NCBI GenBank assembly: GCA_045629945.1
Contig: JAZQSE010000035.1
Location: forward strand, 1-64,000
DNA: 64,000 nucleotides
Source: UBA1765 sp045629945
Lineage (GTDB): Bacteria; Fibrobacterota; Fibrobacteria; Fibrobacterales; Fibrobacteraceae
Direction: 5' to 3'
In this document: piece by piece, positions 1 to 8,365 of the stretch
Layout of the letters: each line of letters starts with the position of its first letter
How positions within the stretch are numbered: the stretch's first letter is position 1
Program-made: the position numbers and the translations under genes
Notes under the pieces: generated by a model
The model's database searches: none
What the model was told of the DNA's origin: nothing
What the model saw: the letters and a program-made list of their open reading frames with translations, nothing else

Positions 1-137
1 TTCTTTGCGTCTGCGAGACCATTTGCAGCGAGTGTTGTACAAATTGCTGCTGTCAATGTTGTTTTACCATGGTCAACGTGACCAATAGTGCCGATATTGC
101 AGTGCGGCTTGCTTCTGTCAAAATGTTCTTTAGCCAT
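1..137 (-). CDS. tuf: Elongation factor Tu, N-terminal fragment (runs off the left edge)
   Basis: Reading the minus strand from the ATG at 137 gives MAKEHFDRSKPHCNIGTIGH followed by VDHGKTTLTAA, the universal EF-Tu N-terminus with its G1 P-loop (GHVDHGKT). EF-Tu delivers aminoacyl-tRNA to the ribosome. Only about 45 codons lie in the window. The start is supported by GAGG about 8 bases upstream. The upstream 290 bases hold no tRNA gene that I can fold, although tRNA genes often precede tuf in bacteria. Identification is by direct recognition of the protein sequence. Confidence 0.97.
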   Translation of the reverse strand, partial: MAKEHFDRSKPHCNIGTIGHVDHGKTTLTAAICTTLAANGLADAK

Positions 138-427
138 TTTATCCTCTTCTTCACCAGAAGGTTTATCGCTTCAAAATTCAATTTTTTTGAGATTTTCTTC
201 GTCAAGAAAACCATTTTTCGGACAGCATAGGAAGCGGTACTCTCCGAAATAGTGCACCAATTTTAGTAAAATCCAAGAAAAATCCAAGGGTAAAAGCATT
301 TTTTACAAAAAATTTTCATCCATAACTGCTTATTTTTAATGCAGTTAGAGAAGTAGCACACCTTTTTAATAAGAACAAAACAAAATATTAACATCTTATT
401 AACAACCCTATTTCAAAACCTTTTACA

Positions 428-490
428 ATAAAGGGAGAAGTCTCTCCCTGGTTCGCACTTCGTAGCTCACCACCCTCTCCCCTAGGGGCA
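428..490 (-). repeat. Terminator-linked dispersed repeat, copy 1
   Basis: On the minus strand a hairpin (arms 443-449 and 432-438) is followed by TTTATTG. It is preceded by a conserved stretch containing GTGCGAAC and a CCCC/GGGG-rich block. The same arrangement recurs at 8282-8345 with the same GTGCGAAC next to an equivalent AGGG hairpin. Two diverged copies in unrelated places suggest a dispersed element that carries an intrinsic terminator. No coding potential was seen. Confidence 0.6.
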
Positions 491-600
491 AAAGCCCCTA
501 AAACCCCACAAGCGAGAGTCGCGGCAGATGAGCTTGCTCAATCTGACATGACCGAGCGAAACGGGTTTCTTTAAAACCCCACAAGCGAGTGCCACGAAAA

Positions 601-689
601 CTTGTCATGGCGAGGAGTCTTGTAAGACGACGTGGCCATCTGTTAGCAAGGAGATTGCTTCTGTCGATTCTCTCCATCGCAATGACAAG
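601..689. repeat. Palindromic MITE-like repeat unit 1 (89 bp)
   Basis: It begins CTTGTCATGGCGA and ends CGCAATGACAAG, so its ends are inverted copies of each other (CTTGTCATNGCG / CGNNATGACAAG). The interior carries GAGGAGTCTTGTAAGACGACG and a GGAGATTGCTTC block. From memory, this resembles a very widespread class of bacterial intergenic repeats containing GTCATTGCGAGGAG. It has no transposase, so any mobility would have to be supplied in trans. Confidence 0.65.
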
Positions 690-747
690 AACCACGAGGC
701 AAGTGTAGGATTGTCATGGCGAATGAAATGAAACCATCTAATAACAA

Positions 748-828
748 CTTGTCATCGCGAACGCAGTGTGGCGATCTCTGGCAAGGAGATTACCACGCCG
801 TGCATTAAGCACGGCTCGTAATGACAAG
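748..828. repeat. Palindromic MITE-like repeat unit 2 (81 bp)
   Basis: It begins CTTGTCATCGCGA and ends CGTAATGACAAG, with the same inverted ends as the unit at 601-689. The interior shares GCAAGGAGATT and contains a GCCGTGC/GCACGGC hairpin. Half-units (left end only) sit at 711-745 and 880-915, which suggests degenerate copies. Confidence 0.65.
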
Positions 829-1168
829 AACCGAGCGCAGAGGGTTTCTATAACACCCCACAAGCGAGAGCCACGAAAACTTGTCATGGCGAATGAAATG
901 AAGCCATCTAACAACAGAAACAGCAGAATACTAGCAAACAGATTACTTTACTCTTTCAGAGTTCGCGAGTAACAAATTATTATTAGATAACCACTAGCTA
1001 GACTTGCTTTGTGGGAGCATGGCCGCAGTAATCTTCTCACAACTCTTCGCAGCAATTGAAAATTTCCAGGATTTAAAGCAAAATCGCCCTATTTTAAGTA
1101 AATAAAAGTTTACTTGCTTTTGTTTTTTTTTTTTACATTCCGAAAGATGGATTATTCTAGGGTGCCGC

Positions 1169-1651
1169 ATGAAACAACTTTTTATTTTGCTCATAGTCTC
1201 GTATTTTCTTTCAGGCTGTTCTGTTCAACGACCAAAAGTTTTCTTTAATCTTTCTGAAAAACCCACTCAACACTCCTCATTAGCTATAGCTATGAACGAA
1301 GACCCAGCCAATGTGCGAATGGACTTACAAACAAATCTTTTACAAGCCGGTTATTCAATAGCATCTACTGCAGGGAACGAAAATGCTGAAAATATCATGA
1401 CATTTTCATACAATTATTATTTCGATGACAAAGGAAATGTCTGGCTCAATAGTTTTTGGGCAGAAATTACTCGCCGCGAATCAGGAACTGTTTTAATGTC
1501 TATTTCTTATCCACCAGGAAATTTCAAGAAAAATCTTGTTCTAAAAAATTTTTTGACTCGAATGGATTTATGCATTAAAGAAAATATTTGCGATGAAAAA
1601 TCACAATCAAAAAAAATCAAACCATTAGATCGCATTGTCGGCGCCAATTAA
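1169..1651 (+). CDS. Small lipoprotein of unknown function
   Basis: The 160-residue product begins with a lipoprotein signal peptide (MKQLFILLIVSYFLSGC; lipobox LSGC, Cys17), so it should be exported and lipidated. The mature part has no motif I recognise. It is the first gene of a plus-strand set: the next gene starts 11 bases after its stop. The first five codons (MKQLF) and the surrounding 15 bases are identical to those of the next gene. A run of 12 T at 1123-1134 lies about 35 bases upstream of the start and could sit in the promoter. The start is the only ATG giving a full signal peptide; no strong ribosome site is visible. Confidence 0.75.
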   Translation: MKQLFILLIVSYFLSGCSVQRPKVFFNLSEKPTQHSSLAIAMNEDPANVRMDLQTNLLQAGYSIASTAGNENAENIMTFSYNYYFDDKGNVWLNSFWAEITRRESGTVLMSISYPPGNFKKNLVLKNFLTRMDLCIKENICDEKSQSKKIKPLDRIVGAN

Positions 1652-1662
1652 AAGGAGAAAAA

Positions 1663-3156
1663 ATGAAACAACTTTTTACCATTATTTTTTTTATTGTTGT
1701 TTCAAATGCTATCGCAAATCCGATGTGCGTTTCTTTTTGCACGGAATGTAAAGAAAAACAAGAAGATGCAGCCTGCGCAAAAATTGATTCTACTTGCTCT
1801 TGCACAGCACTACTTGATAGCATTCGTTTAGAAGAAGAACATAAAGCAGCAGAACAAGAAAGATTACGCATTGAAGCAGAACAGAAATTAGCTTTGAAAA
1901 AAGTTCAAATACAAAAAATTGCTGATGTATTAATAGATAGCTGTCAAAAAAGTTTTTGTGCTTTTGAATTTTTTATGGAAGCCGATACTTTAAAAAAAAT
2001 GAGTTCCACCAAATTGCCTATGGCAAAAGACAGTCTCAAAAATTATTTAGAAAAACACAAAAAACCTGAACCCACCATAGATTCATCAATAACTAAACCT
2101 GAAGAAGAAATTGTTTTACCACCGATGAATGCAGAATGTAAAGAATTCTGTGCCATGTGCCCCACAGATTCTAATTCAACAATACAAGACACCTCATTCA
2201 TTGCAATGTGCAATAAAATTGAAGAACAATGCCAATGTATTTTACAAGCAGAACTTGCCAAAAAAGCAGAAGAAAAATTAGCAGCCGAAAAAAAAGCAGA
2301 AATGGAAAAGAAATTACTTTATTTAGAAACAGCAAAAAAAACAGCGGAAGTTATTTATGAGTATTGTAATAATGTACCTCAATGTTCAACGCTAATAACA
2401 CTTCGTAAAGAAACTTTAGACATTGTGGAATTCAGAGCCATTCCTAAAAAAGAAACCCCAGTTGTAAAACAAGTTCCCAAACCCCAAACCACCCCTAACA
2501 AAGTAACACCTAAAAAGCCACAAAAACCCAAAAACTTAAAAGAAAATAAAAAAGAAAAAACTTTTTATTCAGGAATTTCTTTAAATATCGGTAGTTTAGA
2601 TAGAGAAAGCTATTTTGAAGATTTTGATGAAAATGAAGATGGTATAATAGGAGGGATAGGGTATTTGGCTCGTTGGTATTTCTATTCGGCGGGAAGTTTT
2701 CAAATTGGCATCAATGCCCTGGCAGAATCCGTAACGATGACAGAAGAAAAATATTCTTATTCTTCATATTATGATCTTGTTGATTCTGATTTAGAATATG
2801 ATGTAGAACAAATAAATCTTATTGCAGAAATTCCTGTTGAAGTGCGTTTTGGTATTCCTCTATCCGAATATTTTGCTCCATTTGTAAGTTTCTCTTTGAA
2901 CGTAAGAAAATACATTTATGGTTGGTTCGAATATGAAATGGAAAATTCTTGGCTATATAACGATGCTACAGAAGATGGCTTTTATGAAAGTGGCGATATT
3001 GACTTGTTACACTTTTTGGGTGTAGGTATAGAATTTACAAAACATTTTGCAATCCAATACCAATGGTTAATAAGTGGCATTGGTTGGCGCTCCGGTTATG
3101 AATTTGATTATGATGAAGATGTCACAAATCGTTTTAGTCTAGACTTTGCATTTTAG
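1663..3156 (+). CDS. Outer-membrane protein with two Cys-rich/coiled-coil modules and a C-terminal beta-barrel
   Basis: The 497-residue product has a signal peptide (about 1-19). A tandem module follows. Module 1 has Cys22, 26, 29, 38, 45, 47 and then Cys94/99 after a charged helix. Module 2 has Cys159, 163, 166, 183, 190, 192 and then Cys235/241 after another Glu/Lys/Ala-rich helix. The spacing C-x3-C-x2-C...C-x6-C-x-C is the same in both, so the module is duplicated. A Pro/Lys-rich linker (260-298) leads to a C-terminal region of about 200 residues with alternating aromatic strands. It ends in Phe, as outer-membrane barrels assembled by BAM do. The gene is preceded by AAAGGAG. I do not recognise the Cys module as a named family. 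Disulphide formation in the periplasm is an inference. Confidence 0.8.
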   Translation: MKQLFTIIFFIVVSNAIANPMCVSFCTECKEKQEDAACAKIDSTCSCTALLDSIRLEEEHKAAEQERLRIEAEQKLALKKVQIQKIADVLIDSCQKSFCAFEFFMEADTLKKMSSTKLPMAKDSLKNYLEKHKKPEPTIDSSITKPEEEIVLPPMNAECKEFCAMCPTDSNSTIQDTSFIAMCNKIEEQCQCILQAELAKKAEEKLAAEKKAEMEKKLLYLETAKKTAEVIYEYCNNVPQCSTLITLRKETLDIVEFRAIPKKETPVVKQVPKPQTTPNKVTPKKPQKPKNLKENKKEKTFYSGISLNIGSLDRESYFEDFDENEDGIIGGIGYLARWYFYSAGSFQIGINALAESVTMTEEKYSYSSYYDLVDSDLEYDVEQINLIAEIPVEVRFGIPLSEYFAPFVSFSLNVRKYIYGWFEYEMENSWLYNDATEDGFYESGDIDLLHFLGVGIEFTKHFAIQYQWLISGIGWRSGYEFDYDEDVTNRFSLDFAF

Positions 3157-3164
3157 GAGGTTAT

Positions 3165-3908
3165 ATGAAAAAGAATAAAAATATTTCTTGGGTAGTATCC
3201 GCATTAACGTTCACATTTTTAATGGCTTGCGCTGATGAAAGCCCAGTAAGTTCTTTAGAAGAAGAATATCATTACAGTAGCAGTTCATCTTGTACCTCCA
3301 TTACTGATTGTTCAGATGCAGGATCCCCCCCCGGCTATAGTAGTTCATCGAAAAAATATTCAAGCAGTTCGTATTATTATGGCAACTCTTATTCCAGTTC
3401 ATCAGTTTCTGAATCTGAAAAATGCCGTCTAGGTATAAGTTCTTATCCTAATTCTTACTGTTGTAGTTATTATGGGTATCAGTGTTCATACACTAGCAAC
3501 GAAACAGAAGAAGAAAAAGAGATGGTTCTTACATTAACTTATTACAAACAAAATAAGACTATTGGCGAAAACCGAGACCCTGAGATTTCATTTACAGTTT
3601 ATACTATTAATAATGATGGAGATACTTTACAATCATTAAAAACAGAACAGTTAACTGATTGGGATAATGTAACTGAATGGGATGTTAGAATTGAAGCCCC
3701 GCCATTGACAATTGCTGCAGGAGTGGCTACTATATATGTTTGCCCTATAATTATTGATGACGATGGAATATTAGGAAACCAGAATTTATCTTCCAAGTAT
3801 TGTTATGGTAGTGGAAACATAGGCACTTTAAAGAATGGCGATGTCGTAAAACAAAGTGATTATGAAAATACGAAATCAATTCTTGAATGGGAGTGGTATT
3901 TGTATTAA
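3165..3908 (+). CDS. Ser-rich lipoprotein of unknown function
   Basis: The 247-residue product has a lipoprotein signal (lipobox LMAC, Cys22). The mature N-terminus then has several SSSS tracts, a low-complexity linker style I associate with Fibrobacter surface proteins. The C-terminal 130 residues look like a compact beta-rich domain without a known motif. The start follows a perfect AGGAGG (8 bases after the previous stop), so it is the last gene of the 1169-3908 operon. A run of seven C at about 3325-3332 lies inside the reading frame. The gene ends tail-to-tail with the EF-G-like gene and overlaps it by 4 bases. Confidence 0.78.
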   Translation: MKKNKNISWVVSALTFTFLMACADESPVSSLEEEYHYSSSSSCTSITDCSDAGSPPGYSSSSKKYSSSSYYYGNSYSSSSVSESEKCRLGISSYPNSYCCSYYGYQCSYTSNETEEEKEMVLTLTYYKQNKTIGENRDPEISFTVYTINNDGDTLQSLKTEQLTDWDNVTEWDVRIEAPPLTIAAGVATIYVCPIIIDDDGILGNQNLSSKYCYGSGNIGTLKNGDVVKQSDYENTKSILEWEWYLY

Positions 3909-5815
3909 TCTTTTATTTCTCTATATTCTAAAAAGCGCATGCTGTAAATAGCGGTTCCTCGTGAAATTGAGCGAACCGCTGTTGCATAGCCAAAAAGATT
4001 TTTCAAAGGCACTTCAGCATAAAAAGAGTGAATATTACCATCACCTGAAATGGATAAAATTTTCCCTTGCCTAAAATGAATATCTCCCGTAAGAGCTCCG
4101 GCATAATTTGCAGGACTTTCAGCAAAAACTTCCATTATCGGTTCATAAACAGAAATATTCTTGGGTAAAATCGCTAATTTAAACGCATCAGTACAAACTT
4201 TTTGCAAAACAGAAAGAGGAGCATTTTCAGAAACATTTAAAAAATCCACTTTAATTCGACACCCACAAAGTTTACCTTTCCCGACAACTCCTTCTCTAGC
4301 CAATTCTTGCAAAGCTTCAGAGACAATCGGCAAGTCTCTTTCTGGACAACCTAAAATCAAAATTTCATTGTTTGAAAAGTCACCTTTATCTTCTGCAGAA
4401 AATTCTACCGATGCTTCAAATGGACCAAGACAACATTTATTAAAAAAATTTTTTATCGGCTCTTTTAATCGCTCTTGATAAGTGACTTCTGGCATTCCAG
4501 CAGAAACTTTACATTTAAATTCTCGTTCAAGCCTAGAAAGCAAAACTTCTAATTGCACTTCACCTACAGTATAAACAATCCAGTTTCCAGTTTCTTCTTT
4601 ATAATCAATTTTAAAAGAAGGGTCGGTCCGTAAAAGCGTTGCAATTGCGTTTTTCGTTTTTGTAAAATCTTCTTCGGCTAAACATTCTAAACGTGTTTGT
4701 AAAAGTGGTTGATAATGCCCACTAAAATCCAAAGCACATCGTAATTTTTCACCTTGCAAAGAAATAACTTCACCTAATTCTAAAACTCTTTTAGCCTTTA
4801 GTGCATAAATATCGCCTTGCCTTATTTCTTTTACAGGCAAAAGCAAATTCCCTCGCATTCTAAAAAATTCAAACCCTTCTGGGAAGCTTTCTTTTTTTAA
4901 ATCAGTATGGGCTCGAAACAACGCTACTTCACCTTCATGATGAAAATAGCGCAAACGAAAAACTAACCCTAGTTCTGAACTATTTAACGAGGGGCAAGGT
5001 GCCGCAAAAAACGACAATGAAGTCATTAAGCTTCGTACAGAAAAATTCTTTTTTGCAGAACCAGCATAACAAAGAATATACTTACCAGAAGCTACTAATT
5101 TTTCTAAAGCTTGTATAAGCAATTGCGGAGAAACTTCTTCATTCGAAAGAGCTTTTTCTAGGACCTCATCATCAACATTAGACGCAAAGTCAACAGCCTC
5201 TGCATAAAATTTTTTTAAAATTTCAGGTTCTTCGCCAGGTAAAAATTTCTCTGGTATTTCTTTACCTAAATCATCATGAATCAAACGAGTTTTACTTAAA
5301 ACATCTAAAACAGAAACCAATTCTCCATTTTTATATTCTGGAATAGAAAGTAAAATAGGTCGCACATTAAAGGATTCTTCTATACTTAATAATGTGTCAT
5401 CTAACGAATAATCTGGATTGTCTAATTTATTGATAAAAACAAAGGTTCGTAAAGAATGTGCTTGTAGTTTTCTCCAAGCCGTTAATGTCTGCGTTTCAAC
5501 ACCACTAGATGCAGAAACAACAAGAACCGCCGATTCAGCAGCAGACAACGCCGAATCAACTTCTGCTCCAAAATCTATATGCCCTGGCGTATCAATAAAA
5601 TTAAACCAGATTTTCCGCCAAACAAAATGTGCAATACCAGCTTCAATTGTAATGCCACGATTTTTTTCTTCCACTAAATAATCCATCGTAGCAAGGCCAT
5701 CTTCAACATCTCCAGGCCTTCTAATTTCAGAAGCTGTAAAAAGAATCCTCTCCGACAAAGTGGTTTTGCCAGCATCGACATGAGCAAGAATCGCTATGTT
5801 ACGGAGAGTTTCCAA
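3905..5815 (-). CDS. EF-G/TetM-like translational GTPase (EF-G paralog)
   Basis: The 636-residue product has all the GTPase motifs of the EF-G family: G1 AHVDAGKTT (11-19), G2 RGIT, G3 DTPGH, G4 NKLD, and a G5-like AGSA segment. The C-terminus has an EF-G domain V (GYAT, then AVRSISRG). At 636 residues it is closer to the ribosome-protection proteins TetM/TetO (about 640) than to EF-G (about 700). Domain IV lacks the usual SGGxGQ motif and has a CCLGPF segment instead. Candidate roles are a specialised EF-G or a ribosome-protection or rescue factor. Tetracycline resistance cannot be claimed from sequence alone. It starts 3 bases after the upstream Bat-type gene stops, so it is probably cotranscribed with it. 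Confidence 0.85.
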   Translation of the reverse strand: METLRNIAILAHVDAGKTTLSERILFTASEIRRPGDVEDGLATMDYLVEEKNRGITIEAGIAHFVWRKIWFNFIDTPGHIDFGAEVDSALSAAESAVLVVSASSGVETQTLTAWRKLQAHSLRTFVFINKLDNPDYSLDDTLLSIEESFNVRPILLSIPEYKNGELVSVLDVLSKTRLIHDDLGKEIPEKFLPGEEPEILKKFYAEAVDFASNVDDEVLEKALSNEEVSPQLLIQALEKLVASGKYILCYAGSAKKNFSVRSLMTSLSFFAAPCPSLNSSELGLVFRLRYFHHEGEVALFRAHTDLKKESFPEGFEFFRMRGNLLLPVKEIRQGDIYALKAKRVLELGEVISLQGEKLRCALDFSGHYQPLLQTRLECLAEEDFTKTKNAIATLLRTDPSFKIDYKEETGNWIVYTVGEVQLEVLLSRLEREFKCKVSAGMPEVTYQERLKEPIKNFFNKCCLGPFEASVEFSAEDKGDFSNNEILILGCPERDLPIVSEALQELAREGVVGKGKLCGCRIKVDFLNVSENAPLSVLQKVCTDAFKLAILPKNISVYEPIMEVFAESPANYAGALTGDIHFRQGKILSISGDGNIHSFYAEVPLKNLFGYATAVRSISRGTAIYSMRFLEYREIKD

Positions 5816-5818
5816 AAG

Positions 5819-6457
5819 TTACCAATCCTTTTCTGGATAAGCTTGTCCACGAACAGGTCGCCAGGGTTTACGTTCACCTTTCTGTTCATCAAAATCTTTC
5901 AATAATTGCGAAGCTTCTTCTGGCGTCATTTGCCCTGGATAAGCTTCTGGCTGTTCTTGATTTTCTCCACCCGCCGAAGACGAACTCAAACCAGATGGTT
6001 CATTATTGTTTTGTCCTTCTGAACTTTCAGAAGAAGAACTTTCCTCCATTCCTGCACTTGAACTATTCTCGTTTTCATTTTTATTTTCGCCTTGATTTTC
6101 TCCATTTGAAGACGAACTTTCAGAAGAATTTTCATTTTCTTTATCTTCATTACCTGACTGATTATCCTGATTTTGTTCGTCTTGATTTTTGTCTTTTTCA
6201 GAATCATCTTTTTGATTCTCTGAATTATTTTTTTGATTCTGATTTTTTTGTTCTTCTTTTGCTTCACGGATTCTATCTAAAAGCATTTGCAGTTTTTGAT
6301 CCTGCGGGTATTTTGCTAAAGCTTCTTCACAGAGAATTTCTGCCGAAGGCAAACGATTTTCAATATAAAGGAACGATGCTTCCTTATAATATTCAGAAGC
6401 CGTTTTTGCAAAAGCCATAGAAACAACAACCATTAAAAGCAAAGCCAAGCGTTTCAT
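5819..6457 (-). CDS. Bat-operon TPR protein with acidic low-complexity region (BatC/E-like)
   Basis: The 212-residue product has a signal peptide (MKRLALLLMVVVSMAFA), one TPR-like helical pair (about 20-65), then a long Glu/Asn/Gln/Ser-rich stretch with SSSS tracts. It ends in a short conserved-looking tail (MTPEEASQLLKDFDEQKGE). A tail of the form 'EEAxxLLxxxxxxE' is typical of the small TPR proteins in Bacteroides aerotolerance loci. It overlaps the upstream TPR gene by one base (TAATG), which points to translational coupling. Its role in the Bat envelope complex is inferred from context. Confidence 0.8.
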   Translation of the reverse strand: MKRLALLLMVVVSMAFAKTASEYYKEASFLYIENRLPSAEILCEEALAKYPQDQKLQMLLDRIREAKEEQKNQNQKNNSENQKDDSEKDKNQDEQNQDNQSGNEDKENENSSESSSSNGENQGENKNENENSSSAGMEESSSSESSEGQNNNEPSGLSSSSAGGENQEQPEAYPGQMTPEEASQLLKDFDEQKGERKPWRPVRGQAYPEKDW

Positions 6458-7182
6458 TAGATAACCTCCAAATCATTGTCAACGTTAGAAGCATCTATTT
6501 TCGCTTTCGGTTTTCTCCCGGCTTGAATTTCTATAACATCATCAATACGTTGCACATAACTTTGTAATTTAGAAGCCGTAGCATCTTCAGCAACCACTTT
6601 TTCTAAAAGTTCTTTAGCTGGCGCATATTTTCCTTCTTTACAAAATTGTAAAGCCCTTGCCAAAGCCGCTTTCGCAGCTTCACTCATTTCTGGTTCATCT
6701 TGTTTATTTTGGTCATTTTCTTGTTGCTCGTTTTTTTGTTCATCAAGAGCTTCTTTTAAACGCCTTTGAACAATCTCTATATTCTTTTTGGCTTTTTCAT
6801 AATTTGGGACAAGTTCTATCGCTTTTTTCAAATAAGCAATAGATTGTCTCCATGCTTCTATTTTCGTTGCACTTTCAGCTTTTTCGCCCGAACGAAAATA
6901 AGCATTTGCCAAATTATAAGCAGCCTTTGCCGCTAAAGAAGAATCAGGAAAGCGCACAGCAGGCTCAAGTTCCTTAATCGCTTCTTCGTAATTCCCAAGC
7001 ATATACTGGCAAGTCCCAATATTATAAAACAACGCTGGTTCAGCTGGGGTTTCTTTACGTGCCGACAAATAACTTTCAAGAGCTTTACCGTAATCTCCAT
7101 TTGCAAAAAGTTTATTCCCTTCAGAAACAGGAGAAGCATATAACAAAGCAAAACTCAACAATACAAAAACAGCTATTTTCAC
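6457..7182 (-). CDS. BatC-like TPR protein
   Basis: The 241-residue exported protein (signal peptide MKIAVFVLLSFALLYA) is built of TPR repeats: about 20-90 (GDYGKALESYLSARK, YNIGTCQYMLGNYEEAI), 90-140, and again 165-215, with a Glu/Gln-rich linker near 143-165. TPR proteins directly downstream of BatB are standard in Bat loci and probably scaffold the VWA proteins in the periplasm. The start codon overlaps the batB stop by 4 bases (ATGA), so translation is coupled. The function is known only by family context. Confidence 0.82.
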   Translation of the reverse strand: MKIAVFVLLSFALLYASPVSEGNKLFANGDYGKALESYLSARKETPAEPALFYNIGTCQYMLGNYEEAIKELEPAVRFPDSSLAAKAAYNLANAYFRSGEKAESATKIEAWRQSIAYLKKAIELVPNYEKAKKNIEIVQRRLKEALDEQKNEQQENDQNKQDEPEMSEAAKAALARALQFCKEGKYAPAKELLEKVVAEDATASKLQSYVQRIDDVIEIQAGRKPKAKIDASNVDNDLEVI

Positions 7183-8207
7183 GAGAACCTCCCGTTCAAA
7201 GCTTTACGTTTTCTTCCTCGTTCAGAAAGCAACGCTTCTATTAAAAACAATAACGCAGCCATCGCCAAAAAGATTTGGTATCTATCATGATACCCTTCTG
7301 CTTGATCACTTGCATGTTCTTTCTTTTCAAGATTTGCAATTTCTGTCAAAACTTTCTGTAATTGAAACTCTCCTGGTGAATCATGGAAATAAGCGCCACC
7401 AGAAACAGCCGCAATTTCTTGCAAAGTTCTTTCTTCAAGCCGAGTTGTTACAATATTTCCTTGTCTATCTTTTTTATAGCGTTCACCATCTTTTGCCGAC
7501 TGAAGAGGAATAGGAACGCCTTCTAAAGACCCAATCCCAATCGTATAGATTTTAATCCCTGCTTCACTAGCTTCTTTTGCCGCAAGAACTGCAGAATCTT
7601 CTAATTCTTCTCCATCAGACATCAAAACCATTACAGAAAATTTACCTGCCGTTTTGGCGCTTTTAAAAAGTTTCATGCCTTCACGAATAGCACTTTCTAA
7701 ATTTGTTCCAGGCAACAAATACCCTGGTTCTAGTTCCGAAAGCATCATTTGCACAGTTCCATAATCAAGTGTAAGAGGAACAAGAACACGACTTTCTCCA
7801 GCAAAGGCAACAAGCCCCACACGGTCTCCAGTCAAAGAACTTAAAAAAGCAGAAATTTCATGTCTTGAACGAACCAATCGACTTGGTTTCACATCTTCAG
7901 CAAGCATAGAAAGAGAAACATCTTGCAAAAGCACCAAATCAAGGCCTTTACGTTCTACATGTTCTATTTTCATTCCCCATTGTGGCCGAGCAAGAGCCAC
8001 AAACAAAAATGCAACAGCAAATAAAATCAAAGTCGTTTTAATCAAGCGGCGCCACGGCGAAAGAGATGTTGCGACCTTAGGCAACATTGAAAGCGAAACA
8101 AAACGTGCTGCCAGTTTTTGCCTTCTACGATAAGCAAGCCAAAACAAGCAAGCCAAAAAAGGAATCGAAAAAAGACCCCATAAAAAAACAGGTTCAGCAA
8201 ATCTCAT
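7179..8207 (-). CDS. batB: BatB, membrane-anchored VWA-domain protein
   Basis: The 342-residue product has an N-terminal membrane segment (about 7-26), a second at about 56-74 followed by ALARPQWG, then a von Willebrand A domain. The domain has an intact MIDAS metal site: D96-V-S98-L-S100, T168 in PGTN, and D198 in MSDGEE. A C-terminal membrane segment (about 308-325) closes it. This topology and the ARPQ motif are characteristic of BatA/BatB in MoxR-associated aerotolerance operons. It lies between a lipoprotein gene upstream and the coupled TPR genes downstream. A terminator-carrying repeat lies just upstream (8282-8345), so a separate promoter may drive batB. Confidence 0.9.
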   Translation of the reverse strand: MRFAEPVFLWGLFSIPFLACLFWLAYRRRQKLAARFVSLSMLPKVATSLSPWRRLIKTTLILFAVAFLFVALARPQWGMKIEHVERKGLDLVLLQDVSLSMLAEDVKPSRLVRSRHEISAFLSSLTGDRVGLVAFAGESRVLVPLTLDYGTVQMMLSELEPGYLLPGTNLESAIREGMKLFKSAKTAGKFSVMVLMSDGEELEDSAVLAAKEASEAGIKIYTIGIGSLEGVPIPLQSAKDGERYKKDRQGNIVTTRLEERTLQEIAAVSGGAYFHDSPGEFQLQKVLTEIANLEKKEHASDQAEGYHDRYQIFLAMAALLFLIEALLSERGRKRKALNGRFS

Positions 8208-8281
8208 TCAAATCTCCAAGATTTGAGAACGAATATACAATTTTAGATTCACTAAATTCAATGGCTTTTCTTAAAAAATAT

Positions 8282-8304
8282 AAAAAAGGGGAAAGCCTTC
8301 CCCT
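8282..8304 (-). terminator. Intrinsic terminator upstream of batB
   Basis: On the minus strand the stem AGGGGAA/TTCCCCT (8287-8304, four-base loop) is followed by a run of six T. It stands after the lipoprotein gene and before batB, so it should separate the two transcriptionally. Confidence 0.7.
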
Positions 8305-8345
8305 CGTTCGCACGTTGTTGCTCTCTACCCCTTCTATAGAGCATT
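8282..8345 (-). repeat. Terminator-linked dispersed repeat, copy 2
   Basis: Read on the minus strand, a GGGG-containing block, then GTGCGAAC, then a GC hairpin with a T-run. The copy at 428-490 has the same order. The repeat lies in the 158-base gap between batB and the upstream lipoprotein gene. Confidence 0.55.
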
Positions 8346-8365
8346 CCGACAACGCTTTTAAAAAC

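Larger units (their letters stand above)
500..930. repeat. Cluster of short dispersed palindromic repeats in a 1-kb gene-free stretch
   Basis: The stretch 138-1168 holds no convincing gene. Within it, CCCCACAAGCGAG occurs at about 504, 577 and 856. A motif of the form GAGCGNANNGGGTTTCT occurs at about 554 and 833. TTGTCATGGCGAATGAAATG occurs at 711 and 881, each time followed by a near copy of AANCCATCTAANAACA. The two complete palindromic units are listed separately. Two short open frames here (498-695 minus, 766-972 plus) are made wholly of repeat sequence and are not called as genes. Confidence 0.7.

Noticed and set aside
138..430. tRNA gene upstream of tuf
   Set aside because: No cloverleaf can be drawn; arms do not pair and there is no T-psi-C GTTCGA motif at the right spacing.
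498..972. Two open frames (498-695 minus, 766-972 plus) as small genes
   Set aside because: Both are composed of repeat sequence, have no ribosome site or family, and translate the palindromic units.
3905..5815. Tetracycline resistance protein
   Set aside because: Domain V is EF-G-like and the key TetM domain IV features cannot be confirmed by eye.
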